The translations under genes and the position numbers were made by a program. From Thermoproteales archaeon (GTDB taxonomy: Archaea > Thermoproteota > Thermoprotei > Thermofilales > Thermofilaceae), in the NCBI GenBank assembly GCA_021163245.1, contig JAGGXB010000110.1, positions 1 to 38,448 on the forward strand: 38,448 nt of DNA, written 5' to 3'. Below, one piece after another: positions 7,451 to 16,514 of the stretch. The notes under the pieces were generated by a model. It worked only from the letters and a program-made list of their open reading frames with translations. It was not told the DNA's origin and made no database searches. How positions within the stretch are numbered: the stretch's first letter is position 1; every line of letters begins with the position of its first letter.

Positions 7451-9925
7451 TTATTCTATTTCATCAACTTTCCTTGCCCAAACGTTAGGCAGTCCTCTTC
7501 TTCGACGATTCATTGGCCAACCAAGATCTTCTTCTAAATGTTCAACGCCTAAAGCTCTTTCCACTAGTATTCTTCTTTCAACAGCAGCAACAAGCTCTTT
7601 GGTCCTTGCAACAACATCAGGATTTACACTTATACTATCTATGCCTTGCCGTACAAGAAAAGCTGCAAACTCTGGATAAACCGAGGGAGCCTGACCACAG
7701 ATTGAAACTGTTCTATAGCCGTATGGTGAATTATGTGCTTTCTCTATCAATAATGCAATAGCTGTTTTTACAGCAGGATCACGTTCATCAAAATATCTTT
7801 TATCGATCTTAGGTAATATTGCTGAATCTCTATCAGTGCCTAATGTTAGCTGAGTAAGATCGTTACTACCTATACTGAATCCATCAAAATACCTAGAGAA
7901 CTCTTCTGCCAGAAACACAATACTTGGTATTTCAGCCATTGCCCAAACTTTGAAGTCCCTGCCTGATTCCAACCCTTCTTCCTTTAACAGATTTACAAAT
8001 TTTTCTGCCTCCCACAATGTTCTTACAAAGGGTGCCATCACCCATACATTTGTTAATCCTTGCTCCCTAACTTTCTTTATAGCTTGAATCTCTAATCTAA
8101 ACGCCTTTTCATACTGTGGACTTATATACCTTGAAACACCTCTCCATCCAAGCATAGGATTATCTTCCTGTGGCTCATATTTCTCTCCACCTTTAAGTTG
8201 TCTATATTCATTCGTCTTAAAGTCACTGAAACGAACCACGATTGGTCGCGGATAAATCTCTCTAGCAACCATAGCTATTCCTTCAGCCATCTTGTCAACA
8301 AGTACTTGACCTCTACCAGTTTCAAGAAGATATAACGGGTGTTCTCCAACATAGCTTGCCATTATAAATTCTACACGCATTAATCCAATACCATCAAACG
8401 GTAAATCTTTATAATCTTTTATTTTTTCAGGTACTCCAAGATTCATGTATATTTTCGTTCCAGTAATAGGCTTATACACTATTTCTATAGGTGCACCTGC
8501 CACTGCCTTTGGCTTTTCTTCCTCTAATAATTCTCCAACCTTACCTTCATAAACTATTCCAGCCCTAGCATCAACTGTATAATCTTTACCTGTCTCCATC
8601 GTTTTAGTAGCCTCTCTTGTACCTACAATAGCTGGAATTCCTAACTCTCTACTAACTATCGCGGCATGAGCAGTCATACCGCCTTCATCAGTAACAATAG
8701 CCGAAGCCATCTTCATGTATGGTACCCAGTCAGGGTCTGTCATAGTAGTAACTAAAATATCTCCTTGCCGCATCAATTTCTTAGCATCTTCCAATGATAA
8801 ACAAACCTTTGCTTTTCCATAAGCGACACCGGGGCTTGCAGGTAGACCTTTAACAACTACTTTTGCTTGAGAGACAGTTACTGTTTCAGCCTTTTCAACA
8901 GATTTCTCTTCCTTCATACTCCAAACAGTTTCCGGTCTCGCTTGCACAATGAAAACACTCTCAGGGAAAGAAAGATCTCTATCAATAGCCCATTCAATAT
9001 CCATAGGCATACCATAATGTTTCTCAATTAGATTCGCTAGCTCTGCTAATCTTTTAACCTCTTCAGGAGTTAGACAGGGCACATTTCTTCTTTCTGGAGG
9101 TACCTCAGCGTGTATAGTTCTACCCGTTTTAAGATCTCTTATATACTCTACAGTCTTTTCAACTATTCTTTCCTCTAAAATTTCTAAAGTGTTTTTATCA
9201 ACTACCCATTCATCAGGTGTGACAGATCCACTTACAACCGCTTCTCCCAATCCCCAGTTCCCTTCAATGACAATCACATTTTTATCTCCGGTAACTGGAT
9301 GAATTGTAAACATAACTCCCGCAGACTTAGAATTGACCATCTTCTGAACAGCGACACTGATCAGAACCTTCTCATGTTTAAACCCTTTTTGCTCTCTATA
9401 GAATATTGCCCTGGGTGTAAATAGACTGGACCAACATTTTTGAACTTTCTCAACAACCTCATCTTCTCCTTTAACATTTAGATAAGTCTCTTGCTGACCA
9501 GCAAAGCTTGCGCCAGGTAAATCTTCAGCCGTAGCACTACTTCTTACGGCAACAAATTCTTCGTCTTTACCAACACGCCTACTCAATTCACGATAGGCCT
9601 TTCTAATTTCCTCCTCTATGTCTTCCGGCATTTTAGTACTCTCTATTAACTTTCTAATCTCAGTACTAGCATCCATATAGTCCTCGGGCTTAGCAGCCGT
9701 CTCAGGCACTTTTTCCTTAAGAATTTCATATATTTTATCTTTAATTCCAGTCTCCTCAATAAACTTTTTATAAGCATATGCCGTTACAGCATATCCTGGA
9801 GGCACTGGAATACCTGCCTTAATCATCTCTCCAAGATTTGCGTTTTTTCCACCTACCAATGGTACATCATCCTTTGTTAACTCTTCAAACCATAGTATTA
9901 GTTTTGTAGCTTTATCAGATGCCAA
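7451..9925 (-). CDS. ppsA: Phosphoenolpyruvate synthase
   Basis: The enzyme converts pyruvate, ATP and water to PEP, AMP and phosphate, either for gluconeogenesis or, in some archaea, in the glycolytic direction. Domains appear in the usual order: nucleotide-binding domain (V-G-G-K-N-A-N-L-G-E-M near the start and V-R-S-S-A-T-A-E-D-L-P-G-A-S-F-A-G about 130 residues in), a swivelling phospho-histidine domain with T-A-H-A-A-I-V-S-R-E (catalytic His about residue 420), and the PEP/pyruvate TIM barrel ending with S-I-C-G-Q-A-P-S (catalytic Cys). The frame is open from a TTG at 9946, but a perfect GGTGAT ribosome binding site lies four bases before the TTG at 9925, which gives a 824-residue protein of normal family length; that start is preferred. 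All catalytic residues are present. Confidence 0.95.
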   Translation of the reverse strand: MASDKATKLILWFEELTKDDVPLVGGKNANLGEMIKAGIPVPPGYAVTAYAYKKFIEETGIKDKIYEILKEKVPETAAKPEDYMDASTEIRKLIESTKMPEDIEEEIRKAYRELSRRVGKDEEFVAVRSSATAEDLPGASFAGQQETYLNVKGEDEVVEKVQKCWSSLFTPRAIFYREQKGFKHEKVLISVAVQKMVNSKSAGVMFTIHPVTGDKNVIVIEGNWGLGEAVVSGSVTPDEWVVDKNTLEILEERIVEKTVEYIRDLKTGRTIHAEVPPERRNVPCLTPEEVKRLAELANLIEKHYGMPMDIEWAIDRDLSFPESVFIVQARPETVWSMKEEKSVEKAETVTVSQAKVVVKGLPASPGVAYGKAKVCLSLEDAKKLMRQGDILVTTMTDPDWVPYMKMASAIVTDEGGMTAHAAIVSRELGIPAIVGTREATKTMETGKDYTVDARAGIVYEGKVGELLEEEKPKAVAGAPIEIVYKPITGTKIYMNLGVPEKIKDYKDLPFDGIGLMRVEFIMASYVGEHPLYLLETGRGQVLVDKMAEGIAMVAREIYPRPIVVRFSDFKTNEYRQLKGGEKYEPQEDNPMLGWRGVSRYISPQYEKAFRLEIQAIKKVREQGLTNVWVMAPFVRTLWEAEKFVNLLKEEGLESGRDFKVWAMAEIPSIVFLAEEFSRYFDGFSIGSNDLTQLTLGTDRDSAILPKIDKRYFDERDPAVKTAIALLIEKAHNSPYGYRTVSICGQAPSVYPEFAAFLVRQGIDSISVNPDVVARTKELVAAVERRILVERALGVEHLEEDLGWPMNRRRRGLPNVWARKVDEIE

Positions 9926-10049
9926 ATTTATCACCACAGCAATCAATGTCTAAGGATTACTTAAACTTTTTTTAGAAATATTATCAATGTAAATTAGAAT
10001 ACGTAACCAAAAAATTTATTCTAGCCATATACATAACCTTATAATTAGA

Positions 10050-10123
10050 AGCCCGGTGGTGTAGCGGCCAAGCATGGCGGGCTTTGGACCCGCAGATCGG
10101 GGGTTCGAATCCCCCCCGGGCTA
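10050..10123 (+). tRNA. tRNA-Gln (UUG), intronless
   Basis: A 74-base cloverleaf. The acceptor stem is AGCCCGG paired with CCGGGCT, with discriminator A. The anticodon stem GCGGG/CCCGC encloses loop CTTTGGA, giving anticodon UUG. The T arm is GGGGG-TTCGAAT-CCCCC. The A1-U72 first pair is the known identity feature that lets archaeal tRNA-Gln be charged through the GatDE amidotransferase route. No CCA is encoded and there is no intron, unlike the other four tRNAs in the window. Confidence 0.97.
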
Positions 10124-10158
10124 CTATTCCCTACTTAAAAAAGAAAAAATAATAGAGA

Positions 10159-11652
10159 TTATTTTAACAACTCCCATAAAGGCTTTCTAGAAATATCTCT
10201 TTCACCAAGAAGTATAGGAGTTATTCCTGTTATCTCACAGAAATAAATTAATTTTCGAACATGGTCTCCAGCAACCGCATGAATATGATTAGCAGGAAAC
10301 AGATTTACAAATTCATCATATGAACAATTAAGCCTAGCATGAACATGCGGCCAAGTTGGATTAGTCTCAGAATTAATTCTCTTTCTTTCTTCTTCATTTA
10401 ACTCGACGCTTTCCCCCCGTACAATAACCATATAAATTTTATCGTTCCATATACCCAACCTAGCAAAAGTGAGAGGGCCGGGACCAGCATCAAAGGATAC
10501 TGACGCTCCACCAGCCTTAAAATAAAATTCCAACGCCGGATATAAAGTAACCTTTTTAAAATTTTCTTTGGGATCAAAGCTTCGTGAAGCATACCAGCTT
10601 GCATGATTTCCAGAGTTACAGAAATCCCATATATTAAGATCAGGATGATAAAGCCTTACATCCATAAATAAAACCGGTAATCCACCACTGATATATTTCA
10701 AGATCTGCATTGTTAAAGCACCGAATGAATCTGCCTCAGTGGAACATACAGTTGGTTCTTTTATACCATTCCAGTCATATGGATCATTTAACAGCATCTC
10801 AGCAACATCCGGTATCACAACATATTCGGAAAGTTCTCTTTGTCCTTTAATTCCACAAAAATCAAAACCCATTTCTTTATTAATTTCTTTAATAGCCAAA
10901 TATAGCTTAATCTGTTTAGACAATGTCTCTCTTGTAAGCATTTTTCCATCATATTTGATTCTATCCCCCAGCATTTCCTCGAACCATCTTAGAGCCTTCT
11001 CTACTTCTTTTTCATCTATTTTCTTCATCTTCTCAACGATTAATAACTGATCTATTTGTCGAACAGTAGTACCAAAGTATCTATGGATAGGAATCATATG
11101 GAAATATCCTGTTTCCATGCCCATAGAATGCCCTCCGTACATTCCATAGACTTCATTTCTAATGTTTGTAGCAGCTATAGATGCCATAATCCAGTTTTTA
11201 ACTTCTTCTTTAACATTAGGATCGTCTGGATCTCCAATTATTCTATGAGTCTTAACACCTGCTTGTCTCAATGCACCATCAGTAGCCAGTAATCCTACAT
11301 TACCTGGATATCGGCCTTCATTGTTTGAAAGATTTAGTATAGGTTTATCTCTACCTAGAGTATTTATAAATGGCCATACTAGGTACGGAAAATTCCAGAC
11401 ATTATAAACTATGATAACCTGTCTTACTCCCTTTCTAACAAGTTCTTCTCCAACCTTTCTTGCTGAATTAATAGAATGTATAAGCTCTGAAGACACCACA
11501 ACTTCTGGATTACTCCCATCCACAAATTTTATTTCATTCTCTATAAACATTGCCCATTTTTTAACAATATTAAAGCAATACTCATAATATTGGGGATATA
11601 CATGTGGTCTCTCATCAAGAAGCATTGTTAATCCAATAACAGTGCTTTTCAT
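10159..11652 (-). CDS. L-fucose isomerase family protein
   Basis: A 497-residue member of the L-fucose/L-arabinose isomerase fold, which interconverts aldoses and ketoses with a divalent metal. The metal and catalytic residues of FucI have clear counterparts: Glu306 in S-T-E-A-D-S-F-G-A, Asp331 in L-F-M-D-V-R-L-Y-H-P and His456 or His458 in A-N-H-I-H-A-V-A-G-D-H. Y-N-V-W-N-F-P-Y and N-L-S-N-N-E-G at 83-113 lie in the N-terminal substrate-binding domain. It is about 100 residues shorter than E. coli FucI, as is usual for archaeal members. The sugar substrate is unknown. It stands alone, 35 bases after tRNA-Gln on the opposite strand; a GDSL esterase with a glycosidase-like propeller at 25.9-27.5 kb is the only other carbohydrate-related gene nearby. 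Confidence 0.85.
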   Translation of the reverse strand: MKSTVIGLTMLLDERPHVYPQYYEYCFNIVKKWAMFIENEIKFVDGSNPEVVVSSELIHSINSARKVGEELVRKGVRQVIIVYNVWNFPYLVWPFINTLGRDKPILNLSNNEGRYPGNVGLLATDGALRQAGVKTHRIIGDPDDPNVKEEVKNWIMASIAATNIRNEVYGMYGGHSMGMETGYFHMIPIHRYFGTTVRQIDQLLIVEKMKKIDEKEVEKALRWFEEMLGDRIKYDGKMLTRETLSKQIKLYLAIKEINKEMGFDFCGIKGQRELSEYVVIPDVAEMLLNDPYDWNGIKEPTVCSTEADSFGALTMQILKYISGGLPVLFMDVRLYHPDLNIWDFCNSGNHASWYASRSFDPKENFKKVTLYPALEFYFKAGGASVSFDAGPGPLTFARLGIWNDKIYMVIVRGESVELNEEERKRINSETNPTWPHVHARLNCSYDEFVNLFPANHIHAVAGDHVRKLIYFCEITGITPILLGERDISRKPLWELLK

Positions 11653-11730
11653 AGCTCACACAAACTATACATTCCTTCAATGAAATATAAATCTCTCTTT
11701 TATTAAGAAAAAGAATATTTGCAAAATTAA

Positions 11731-11841
11731 CGCCCCGGCCGGGAATTTCAGGCCTATCATGGCCTTTTGAACCCGGGTTCTGGCGGGATCTGTGCAGGGC
11801 TTGACAGCCGCCCATACTAGACCTGGCTATACGACCGGGGC
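11731..11841 (-). tRNA. tRNA-Asp (GUC) with two introns (37/38 and 59/60)
   Basis: The 111-base gene reads on the minus strand from 11841 to 11731. Acceptor stem GCCCCGG pairs with CCGGGGC, discriminator G. Exon 1 (11841-11802) ends after C-T-G-T-C-A of the anticodon loop. Intron 1 is 14 bases (11801-11788): helix CTGT/ACAG flanked by bulges CA^A and AT^C, giving the mature loop CTGTCAC with anticodon GUC. Exon 2 (11787-11766) carries the 3' anticodon strand CCGCC and T stem CCGGG. Intron 2 is 21 bases (11765-11745) inside the T loop: helix TTCA/TGAA, bulges AA^A and AT^T, and a GGCC/GGCC stem with a six-base loop. Removal restores T loop TTCAAAT and stem CCGGG/CCCGG. The mature tRNA is 76 bases. 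Both introns have the canonical geometry, cut between the second and third bulge bases. Confidence 0.93.
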
Positions 11842-12039
11842 TATTTTTGTTTTAATCAAAACTATATTATATATTTTTTGTATATTCAGTAATCCTAAAA
11901 GAAATTCATTAATAAATTACATCAACCATAATTCAAACATATATAAGCTTAAAATTATTTTTAGAAAATGGTTCTTTCTATAAACTAAATATTTTTATTT
12001 TTAACATTCTATTCTTCTTGTTAAAAGGTGTTTTAATCG

Positions 12040-13524
12040 ATGAAAACAGCAACACTGGAAGAAATCACAAATCTTTGTATAAGAAGAGGGTTCTTTTTTC
12101 CATCAGGTAAAATCTATGGTGGTCTCTCAGGATTCTATGATTATGGGCCTTTAGGAGTTGAACTACGAAATGAAATCCTTAATAGCTGGTGGAACTTTTT
12201 TGTCAGAAACAGAGAAGATATTGTTGGAATACATGGCAGTATATTAACCCATCCTAAAACATGGGAAGCGAGCGGACATACAGAATCATTTATTGACATA
12301 ATTGTTAAATGTACTAGATGCAGCTCAGAGTTTAGAGCAGATCATCTCTTAGAAGATAAAGGAATAAAGATAACAGAGCTAACTATCGAAAACCTTAGAA
12401 ATTTAATAAAAAAACACAATATTAAGTGTCCAATATGCAAGGGTGAGCTATCTGATCCCGAGCCCTTCAATTTAATGTTCCAAACATATGTCGGTCCCAA
12501 AAAAACAAAAGCAAATATAGCTTACCTAAGACCTGAGACAGCTCAATTAATTTTCACAAACTTTAAGAATATCTATATATCTATGAGGTTAAAATTACCT
12601 TTTGGAGTAGCACAAATAGGAAAAGCTTTCAGAAACGAAATATCACCACGTAACTTTCTTTTTAGAGTAAGAGAATTTGAACAAATGGAAATAGAATATT
12701 TTGTTAATCCACATAAATTAAATGATTGTCCATTATTCAATGAAGTAAAAGATACAAAGATAAATTTACTCACGGCAAAGCTTCAAGAAAATAGTGTAGA
12801 AAAAACAATAGAAATAACTATAGAAGATGCATATGAGAAGGGATTAATTACAACTAAGTGGCATGCGTATTGGATAGGTAAATCTATAGAATGGATGTTA
12901 AAAATAGGTCTAGATGCTACAAAAATTAGAGTAAGAGAACATATGAAAAACGAGCTTGCACACTATGCTATACAAACCTTTGATATAGAATATTATTTTC
13001 CTGACATGGGATGGAAAGAAATAGAGGGTATATCAAATAGAGGAGATTATGATCTATCTCGACATCAAAAATTCAGTGGAAAAGATCTCACAATCCTTGA
13101 CAATGATAAAAAGGTTATTCCTTATGTTATAGAACCTTCTTTTGGATTAGAAAGAATAATACTTGCACTTCTTACTAGCTCATATAGGGAGATTGACAAC
13201 CGGAAAGTACTTTCCTTAAAACCCTTTATAGCTCCTATCAAGGCCGGAGTATATCCGTTAATTAAAAAACCAGAATTTATAGAAAAAGCAAGAGAAGTAT
13301 ATTATCTACTTAGAGAAAAAATAAATGTATTCTATGATGAAAGTGGAAGCATAGGAAAAAGATACGCTAGAGCAGACGAAATAGGTGTACCTTTAGGAAT
13401 AACTATAGATGGAGAAACCCTTGAAAATAACACTGTCACAGTAAGATTTAGAGATACAAAACAACAAATTAGAATTAAGCTAGATAATCTCTGGGAAGAT
13501 ATTAAAAAAATATTGGAAGAATAA
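12040..13524 (+). CDS. glyS: Glycyl-tRNA synthetase
   Basis: A 494-residue class II synthetase of the archaeal/eukaryotic alpha-2 type, charging tRNA-Gly. The N-terminus has the family signature R-R-G-F-F-F-P-S-G-K-I-Y-G-G and G-F-Y-D-Y-G-P-L-G. A zinc-type C-x-x-C pair (C-T-R-C and C-P-I-C) occurs in the insertion around residues 90-135. Motif 2 is seen as F-R-N-E-I-S-P-R (about 198-205) and motif 3 as P-S-F-G-L-E-R-I-I-L-A (about 369-379). The C-terminal anticodon-binding domain (about 395-494) is complete. It is somewhat shorter than many archaeal GlyRS. The start is fixed by an AAAAGGTG ribosome binding site about ten bases upstream of the ATG. Confidence 0.96.
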   Translation: MKTATLEEITNLCIRRGFFFPSGKIYGGLSGFYDYGPLGVELRNEILNSWWNFFVRNREDIVGIHGSILTHPKTWEASGHTESFIDIIVKCTRCSSEFRADHLLEDKGIKITELTIENLRNLIKKHNIKCPICKGELSDPEPFNLMFQTYVGPKKTKANIAYLRPETAQLIFTNFKNIYISMRLKLPFGVAQIGKAFRNEISPRNFLFRVREFEQMEIEYFVNPHKLNDCPLFNEVKDTKINLLTAKLQENSVEKTIEITIEDAYEKGLITTKWHAYWIGKSIEWMLKIGLDATKIRVREHMKNELAHYAIQTFDIEYYFPDMGWKEIEGISNRGDYDLSRHQKFSGKDLTILDNDKKVIPYVIEPSFGLERIILALLTSSYREIDNRKVLSLKPFIAPIKAGVYPLIKKPEFIEKAREVYYLLREKINVFYDESGSIGKRYARADEIGVPLGITIDGETLENNTVTVRFRDTKQQIRIKLDNLWEDIKKILEE

Positions 13525-13529
13525 TAAAA

Positions 13530-13718
13530 TTATTCTTCTGTTAAATCCTTTATTTCTGCTGAATTAGCATACCTTTTTACGGCTTCAATTCCCTTTATAC
13601 AATTTTGTTTAGTTGTATAAGCTTCACTTACTGCAATTACTTGATTATTTGGAGCTACTAATCTAAATCTATACTGACCGGATTTATCCTTATATATTTC
13701 AAATCTTTCTTTTGCCAT
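13530..13718 (-). CDS. YegP-like small protein (DUF1508)
   Basis: A 62-residue single-domain protein. F-E-I-Y-K-D-K-S-G-Q-Y-R-F-R-L at 6-20 followed by N-N-Q-V-I-A-V-S-E-A-Y and a helix with C-I-K-G-I-E-A-V-K matches the DUF1508/YegP repeat, which folds as a small alpha-beta unit. Bacterial YegP has two such units and archaeal proteins often only one. Molecular function is not established. It ends five bases from the GlyRS stop in convergent orientation. Confidence 0.8.
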   Translation of the reverse strand: MAKERFEIYKDKSGQYRFRLVAPNNQVIAVSEAYTTKQNCIKGIEAVKRYANSAEIKDLTEE

Positions 13719-13840
13719 ACTCTTTCATTATTAAATACGTTATCATCATTTAAAAACTTGTCTTTAATGCCCCATTTTTTAAAAGGAATATATACAATTG
13801 AATAAATCAAATAATAAAAAAGAAAATATTCTAAAAATAC

Positions 13841-14356
13841 CTAATTTTTTTCTTTAGTTTTCTCAATGAGATCGATTGTATAACTTATAAGTTTCAAAGA
13901 TGAAAATCTATCCTTCGCAGAGAAAATTACTACCGGAGAATCTTTAATAAAATCACTACTAATCTCCTTTTTTAATCCTTTATTTCCACGCATATTTATT
14001 CCAATGACAATAGGTTTCCCATATCTTTTTAATTCATCAAGCTTCTCCCGAATTTTTTGAGGATCTTCTATATATTTATCATCTATCAGAAAAATAAATG
14101 CCTTAACACCTTGACTTAACACGTCAAGCATAAATGAAAACCTACTCTGCCCTGGAGACCCCAAAAGAAAAATCTCTTTACCTTTAATTCTAACTTTAGT
14201 AAAATCAAATGCTACTGTTGTTGTATTCTTTTCTTTAGATAAAGTTAAAGGTACCTCTGTACTTAGAAATTTACCTTCACTTACTGTTCTAACTAACGTA
14301 GTTTTTCCTGTGTTGAATGGTCCAGTTACAAGAATTTTTACGGTATTATCCCTCAT
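13841..14356 (-). CDS. Small Ras-like GTPase (COG2229-type)
   Basis: A 171-residue small G protein. The P loop is G-P-F-N-T-G-K-T-T (12-20); the G3 motif reads G-S-P-G-Q-S-R-F, with the catalytic Gln position of Ras-like proteins kept in the form D/S-x-x-G-Q. The G4 position is N-M-R-G-N-K, a departure from N-K-x-D that is common in the prokaryotic MglA/SRX-related GTPases, and a weak G5 (F-S-A-K-D) follows. No membrane anchor or partner domain is visible. In other prokaryotes such GTPases pair with roadblock proteins in polarity or motility control; no roadblock gene is present here. The gene is isolated between the YegP-like gene and tRNA-Pro. Confidence 0.8.
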   Translation of the reverse strand: MRDNTVKILVTGPFNTGKTTLVRTVSEGKFLSTEVPLTLSKEKNTTTVAFDFTKVRIKGKEIFLLGSPGQSRFSFMLDVLSQGVKAFIFLIDDKYIEDPQKIREKLDELKRYGKPIVIGINMRGNKGLKKEISSDFIKDSPVVIFSAKDRFSSLKLISYTIDLIEKTKEKN

Positions 14357-14464
14357 ATATCTTCAATATATTATTGTTGAAACAGTAATTATAACAATCT
14401 AAAAATCTAAAATAGGAAATACCAAGGTAATCTAGAGATATCCCTGTGATATTTCATTTATTAG

Positions 14465-14550
14465 TGGGGCCGCCGGGATTTGAACCCGGGACCACCTGGG
14501 TTCCCGAAAGATCCCGAGCCAGGCATCCTTCCAAGCTAGACTACGGCCCC
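14465..14550 (-). tRNA. tRNA-Pro (CGG) with one intron
   Basis: Minus-strand tRNA from 14550 to 14465. Acceptor GGGGCCG/CGGCCCC with discriminator A, anticodon stem CCTGG/CCAGG, T arm CCGGG-TTCAAAT-CCCGG. The 12-base intron (14512-14501) sits at the canonical 37/38 site. The splicing helix is CTCG/CGGG with one G-U pair, and the bulges are GG^A and AA^C. There is no second intron stem, only a five-base loop on the helix, so this is a relaxed bulge-helix form. The spliced loop has anticodon CGG, which reads CCG. The mature tRNA is 74 bases. Confidence 0.93.
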
Positions 14551-14638
14551 CATATAACTACTATATGAAGATAGAAATAATAAATTTTCATGTTATAATT
14601 GATATTTTAGAGAACCCTATCTTTTTAAGGTGAAATAT

Positions 14639-15478
14639 ATGAAAAAACCTAGAAAATTATTCTTTGGTACTGCAGGAGTTCCTCATTCAGCAAAAGGTAG
14701 AGGAACAAAGGACGGAATTATTCAAATAAAGACTCTTGGTCTTGACGCCATGGAGTTAGAATTTGTCCGTCGTATTAGCTTAACAGAAAAATCAGCAAAA
14801 GATGTATATAAAATCGCTCATCCTCTTAATATCCTTTTAACAGTACATGCCCCTTATTATATAAATCTCGCATCACCAGATGAGAAAAAAATAGAGGCAA
14901 GTATTGAGAGAATATATATGACCGCTAAAGTTGCTTCTATAGCTGGATCATGGAGTCTATGTTTCCATGCAGGATATTATATGGATAAAGACCCGATAAT
15001 TGTCTATGAAATTATAAAGAAAAACATAGAAAAGGTAATAAAAAGATTACAAGATGAAAGTATAGAAATATGGATAAGACCAGAAACTACAGGCAAGCTT
15101 ACACAGTTTGGAACAATCGAAGAAGTATTAAAATTAAGTACAGAGTTAGAGATGGTTATGCCCGTCATAGATTTTGCACACATACATGCTCGTTTTAACG
15201 GTAAATATAATTCAGAAGATGAATTTAGAAGTATACTTATGATGATAGAAAAATATCTTGGAAAAACCGGACTAAGAAATATGCATATACATGTATCCGG
15301 TATAGAATATAATGAAAAAGGCGAAGTAAGACACCTAAACCTAGAAGAATCAGATCTACGGTACATAGAGTTATTGAAGATACTTAAAGAATTTAAAGTA
15401 AGAGGAGTATTAATATGTGAAAGCCCAAATCTTGAAGAAGATGCACTACTCCTTAAAAAAACATATAGGTCTCTCTAA
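14639..15478 (+). CDS. nfo: Endonuclease IV (AP endonuclease)
   Basis: A 279-residue TIM-barrel metalloenzyme that nicks DNA 5' of abasic sites in base-excision repair. Metal-ligand segments appear in order: H-A-P-Y-Y-I-N-L, C-F-H-A-G-Y-Y, R-P-E-T-T-G-K (in place of the more common l-E-n-t-A-G), D-F-A-H-I-H-A-R, M-H-I-H-V-S-G-I and C-E-S-P near the end. The length is normal for the family (about 280). A GTG at 14630 would add three residues, but it is part of the AAGGTGA ribosome binding site, so the ATG at 14639 is chosen. It lies convergent to dph2, four bases apart. Confidence 0.92.
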   Translation: MKKPRKLFFGTAGVPHSAKGRGTKDGIIQIKTLGLDAMELEFVRRISLTEKSAKDVYKIAHPLNILLTVHAPYYINLASPDEKKIEASIERIYMTAKVASIAGSWSLCFHAGYYMDKDPIIVYEIIKKNIEKVIKRLQDESIEIWIRPETTGKLTQFGTIEEVLKLSTELEMVMPVIDFAHIHARFNGKYNSEDEFRSILMMIEKYLGKTGLRNMHIHVSGIEYNEKGEVRHLNLEESDLRYIELLKILKEFKVRGVLICESPNLEEDALLLKKTYRSL

Positions 15479-15482
15479 AAAT

Positions 15483-16505
15483 TTAGATATTCAGTATAAG
15501 ACAATCTCTAAGTGAATACTCTTCTATTTTCGCTATCCCTAAAATGTATTTTACTTCTCCTATATTTACTACAGGCCCAGGAAAAATTTCTGGGTCATCG
15601 ATACTTAATCTTGGACAAGCAGAATTAATATATCCGTAGTCGTTAACTCTCATATTTATGAATGTTTCTCTTCTGACTTCCTCAGTAATAATCTTCAAAA
15701 CCTTTTTACCATGTTTTTTTAGCATTTTTTCAATTTTTTTAGCCTGAGAAAAGAAAAACTGACCGGGCTTTGTCGAAATAACAATAATAAACTTTTCTTT
15801 ATCTATAGCATTAATTATATTGTGAAGCCTCAAAGAAAGAATTTTTCTTATGTTAGGCGTAACATCCTTTATTTTTAAAATATATGGATCAAGTGAGAAA
15901 ACCTTTTTTTCGCTTCTCCACAACCCTATGCTCAAAGCATGAAAAATTCCACCAGCAATAACGACAATAACATCCACATCCTTTTCCAAATAATCACTGG
16001 CTCTAGGATCACATCCAATTATAACACCCCTTGGAAGGAAAGGATCGGGGCTTTTACCCGTATATACTCTAATCTTCTGTTTTTCTAATTCATTAACTAT
16101 CTTCTTAAAATCTCTATAATGTTGTATAGTCGTAAATAATCCTATACTATTATATTTTCCTCTAAGAAAATCGATCAGCAAAACTGAAACCTTCTCAGTA
16201 TCAATCTCATAATACCCAGGTATAAATAAGACCTTAATACCTCTAAAATTAGCGACTCTTACTGGTCCATGATGACCTATATGAACAATATGTCTAATCC
16301 CTATACTTATAGCTTCATTAAAAGCTATGTCACATCCACCCCATGTATGAGAACCAGATACAAAAACTGAAATGTCGTTCTCTACCAGGAAATTAACGAG
16401 TCCTCCAATATAAGGTTTTATACCGTCTGGAACCTGAAGAAGAACTTCATTAACGTTTTCTGACCGTAGCCATCTCAATATTCTATCTTCTTCAAAAGAA
16501 TACAT
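15483..16505 (-). CDS. dph2: Diphthamide synthase subunit Dph2 (archaeal)
   Basis: The enzyme starts diphthamide formation on elongation factor 2, moving the 3-amino-3-carboxypropyl group of S-adenosylmethionine to a histidine with an unusual [4Fe-4S] radical mechanism. The archaeal protein works as a homodimer. At 340 residues it has normal length. The three cluster cysteines, one per domain, are C58 (T-W-G-G-C-D-I-A), C165 (I-I-G-C-D-P-R-A) and C297 (N-S-A-C-P-R-L-S-I-D-D). The segment I-G-H-H-G-P-V at 76-82 is also typical. The gene starts nine bases after the stop of the PflX-like radical SAM gene, so the two form an operon. Confidence 0.93.
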   Translation of the reverse strand: MYSFEEDRILRWLRSENVNEVLLQVPDGIKPYIGGLVNFLVENDISVFVSGSHTWGGCDIAFNEAISIGIRHIVHIGHHGPVRVANFRGIKVLFIPGYYEIDTEKVSVLLIDFLRGKYNSIGLFTTIQHYRDFKKIVNELEKQKIRVYTGKSPDPFLPRGVIIGCDPRASDYLEKDVDVIVVIAGGIFHALSIGLWRSEKKVFSLDPYILKIKDVTPNIRKILSLRLHNIINAIDKEKFIIVISTKPGQFFFSQAKKIEKMLKKHGKKVLKIITEEVRRETFINMRVNDYGYINSACPRLSIDDPEIFPGPVVNIGEVKYILGIAKIEEYSLRDCLILNI

Positions 16506-16514
16506 TATAATTCA

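Noticed and set aside
11615-11815. Minus-strand open frame overlapping the tRNA-Asp
   Set aside because: It reads through the tRNA and its introns and has no independent coding signal.
13735-13760. C/D-box small RNA on the minus strand (ATGATGA)
   Set aside because: No matching CTGA D box lies downstream on that strand within a plausible distance; the same holds for the TGATGA near 23380.
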